From: a virus
DNA length: 57,627 nucleotides
Strand: one strand, 5' to 3'
Virus record (IMG/VR): IMGVR_UViG_3300037847_000264
Span: 1-57,627 of that record
Of the stretch, positions 57,605-57,627 are shown one piece after another (position 1 is the stretch's first letter; each line of letters starts with the position of its first letter). The notes under the pieces were generated by a model that was given only the letters and a program-made list of their open reading frames with translations, was not told the DNA's origin and did not search any database. The position numbers were made by a program, and so were the translations under genes.

Positions 57605-57627
57605 TGAGTAAATATATCGGTCCTCCT
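57305..57627. repeat. Terminal redundancy, right copy (matches 1-323)
   Basis: The right-hand partner of the repeat at 1-323, differing at 57442, 57457 and 57622. The window ends eight codons into the first S74 fibre. Confidence 0.9.
57604..57627 (+). CDS. First S74 tail fibre, 5' end (continues as 300-1898)
   Basis: ATG 57604 and eight codons (MSKYIGPP) of the fibre whose full form is at 300-1898, cut by the window end. Residue 7 is Pro here and Thr in the other copy. Confidence 0.85.

Overview
The window is a complete or near-complete genome of a short-tailed (podovirus-like) double-stranded DNA phage, probably marine. The first 323 bases repeat the last 323 (1-323 = 57305-57627) with three mismatches, and both copies are cut inside the same two tail genes. 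I read this as a circular (circularly permuted) genome of about 57,304 bp written with an overlap. The gene set resembles marine podoviruses of the HMO-2011/roseophage kind: T7-like DNA polymerase and primase-helicase, a B12-dependent ribonucleotide reductase, ThyX, an integrase, and large internal virion proteins. A GTA-type holin and a DUF1127-like protein, both common in alphaproteobacteria, suggest such a host (inference). No single-subunit RNA polymerase is visible, and several sigma70-like promoters are, so the phage probably uses host RNA polymerase.

Layout. Plus strand, 38.1-57.6 kb then 1-14.1 kb: packaging (small and large terminase), portal, polyvalent and scaffold proteins, major capsid protein with its own promoter and terminator, decoration and connector proteins, tail tubular A/B-like proteins, tail fibres (two with S74 self-cleaving chaperone domains), small membrane/coiled-coil proteins, virion lysozyme, and very large internal virion proteins. 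Minus strand, 31.2 down to 14.1 kb: the early/replication block. It holds small early genes, a tRNA-Trp, a metallopeptidase, a tyrosine integrase, ThyX, primase-helicase, DNA polymerase, SSB, a Cas4-like nuclease, MazG, class II RNR, glutaredoxin and other nucleases. Plus strand, 32.8-38.1 kb: an EF-hand membrane protein, a holin, an M15 endolysin, a small outer-membrane-like protein, a run of very basic small proteins and a DUF1127-like gene.

The two transcription directions diverge from a structured, AT-rich region of about 1.2 kb without convincing genes (about 31.6-32.77 kb). It is packed with palindromes and repeats and is the best candidate for a replication origin and master control region.

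The least expected signals are: a hairpin that exactly occludes the ribosome binding site of the DUF1127-like gene directly downstream of its promoter; a shared -10 motif TATAACTA at three promoters, two of them followed at once by a 5' hairpin; three ATATTC/GAATAT palindromes and a 22-bp-spaced GC-rich repeat in the control region; a 28-residue membrane peptide translationally coupled between MazG and RNR; a phage-borne M20/M28/M42-type metallopeptidase; and a phage-encoded outer-membrane-like protein in the lysis region.
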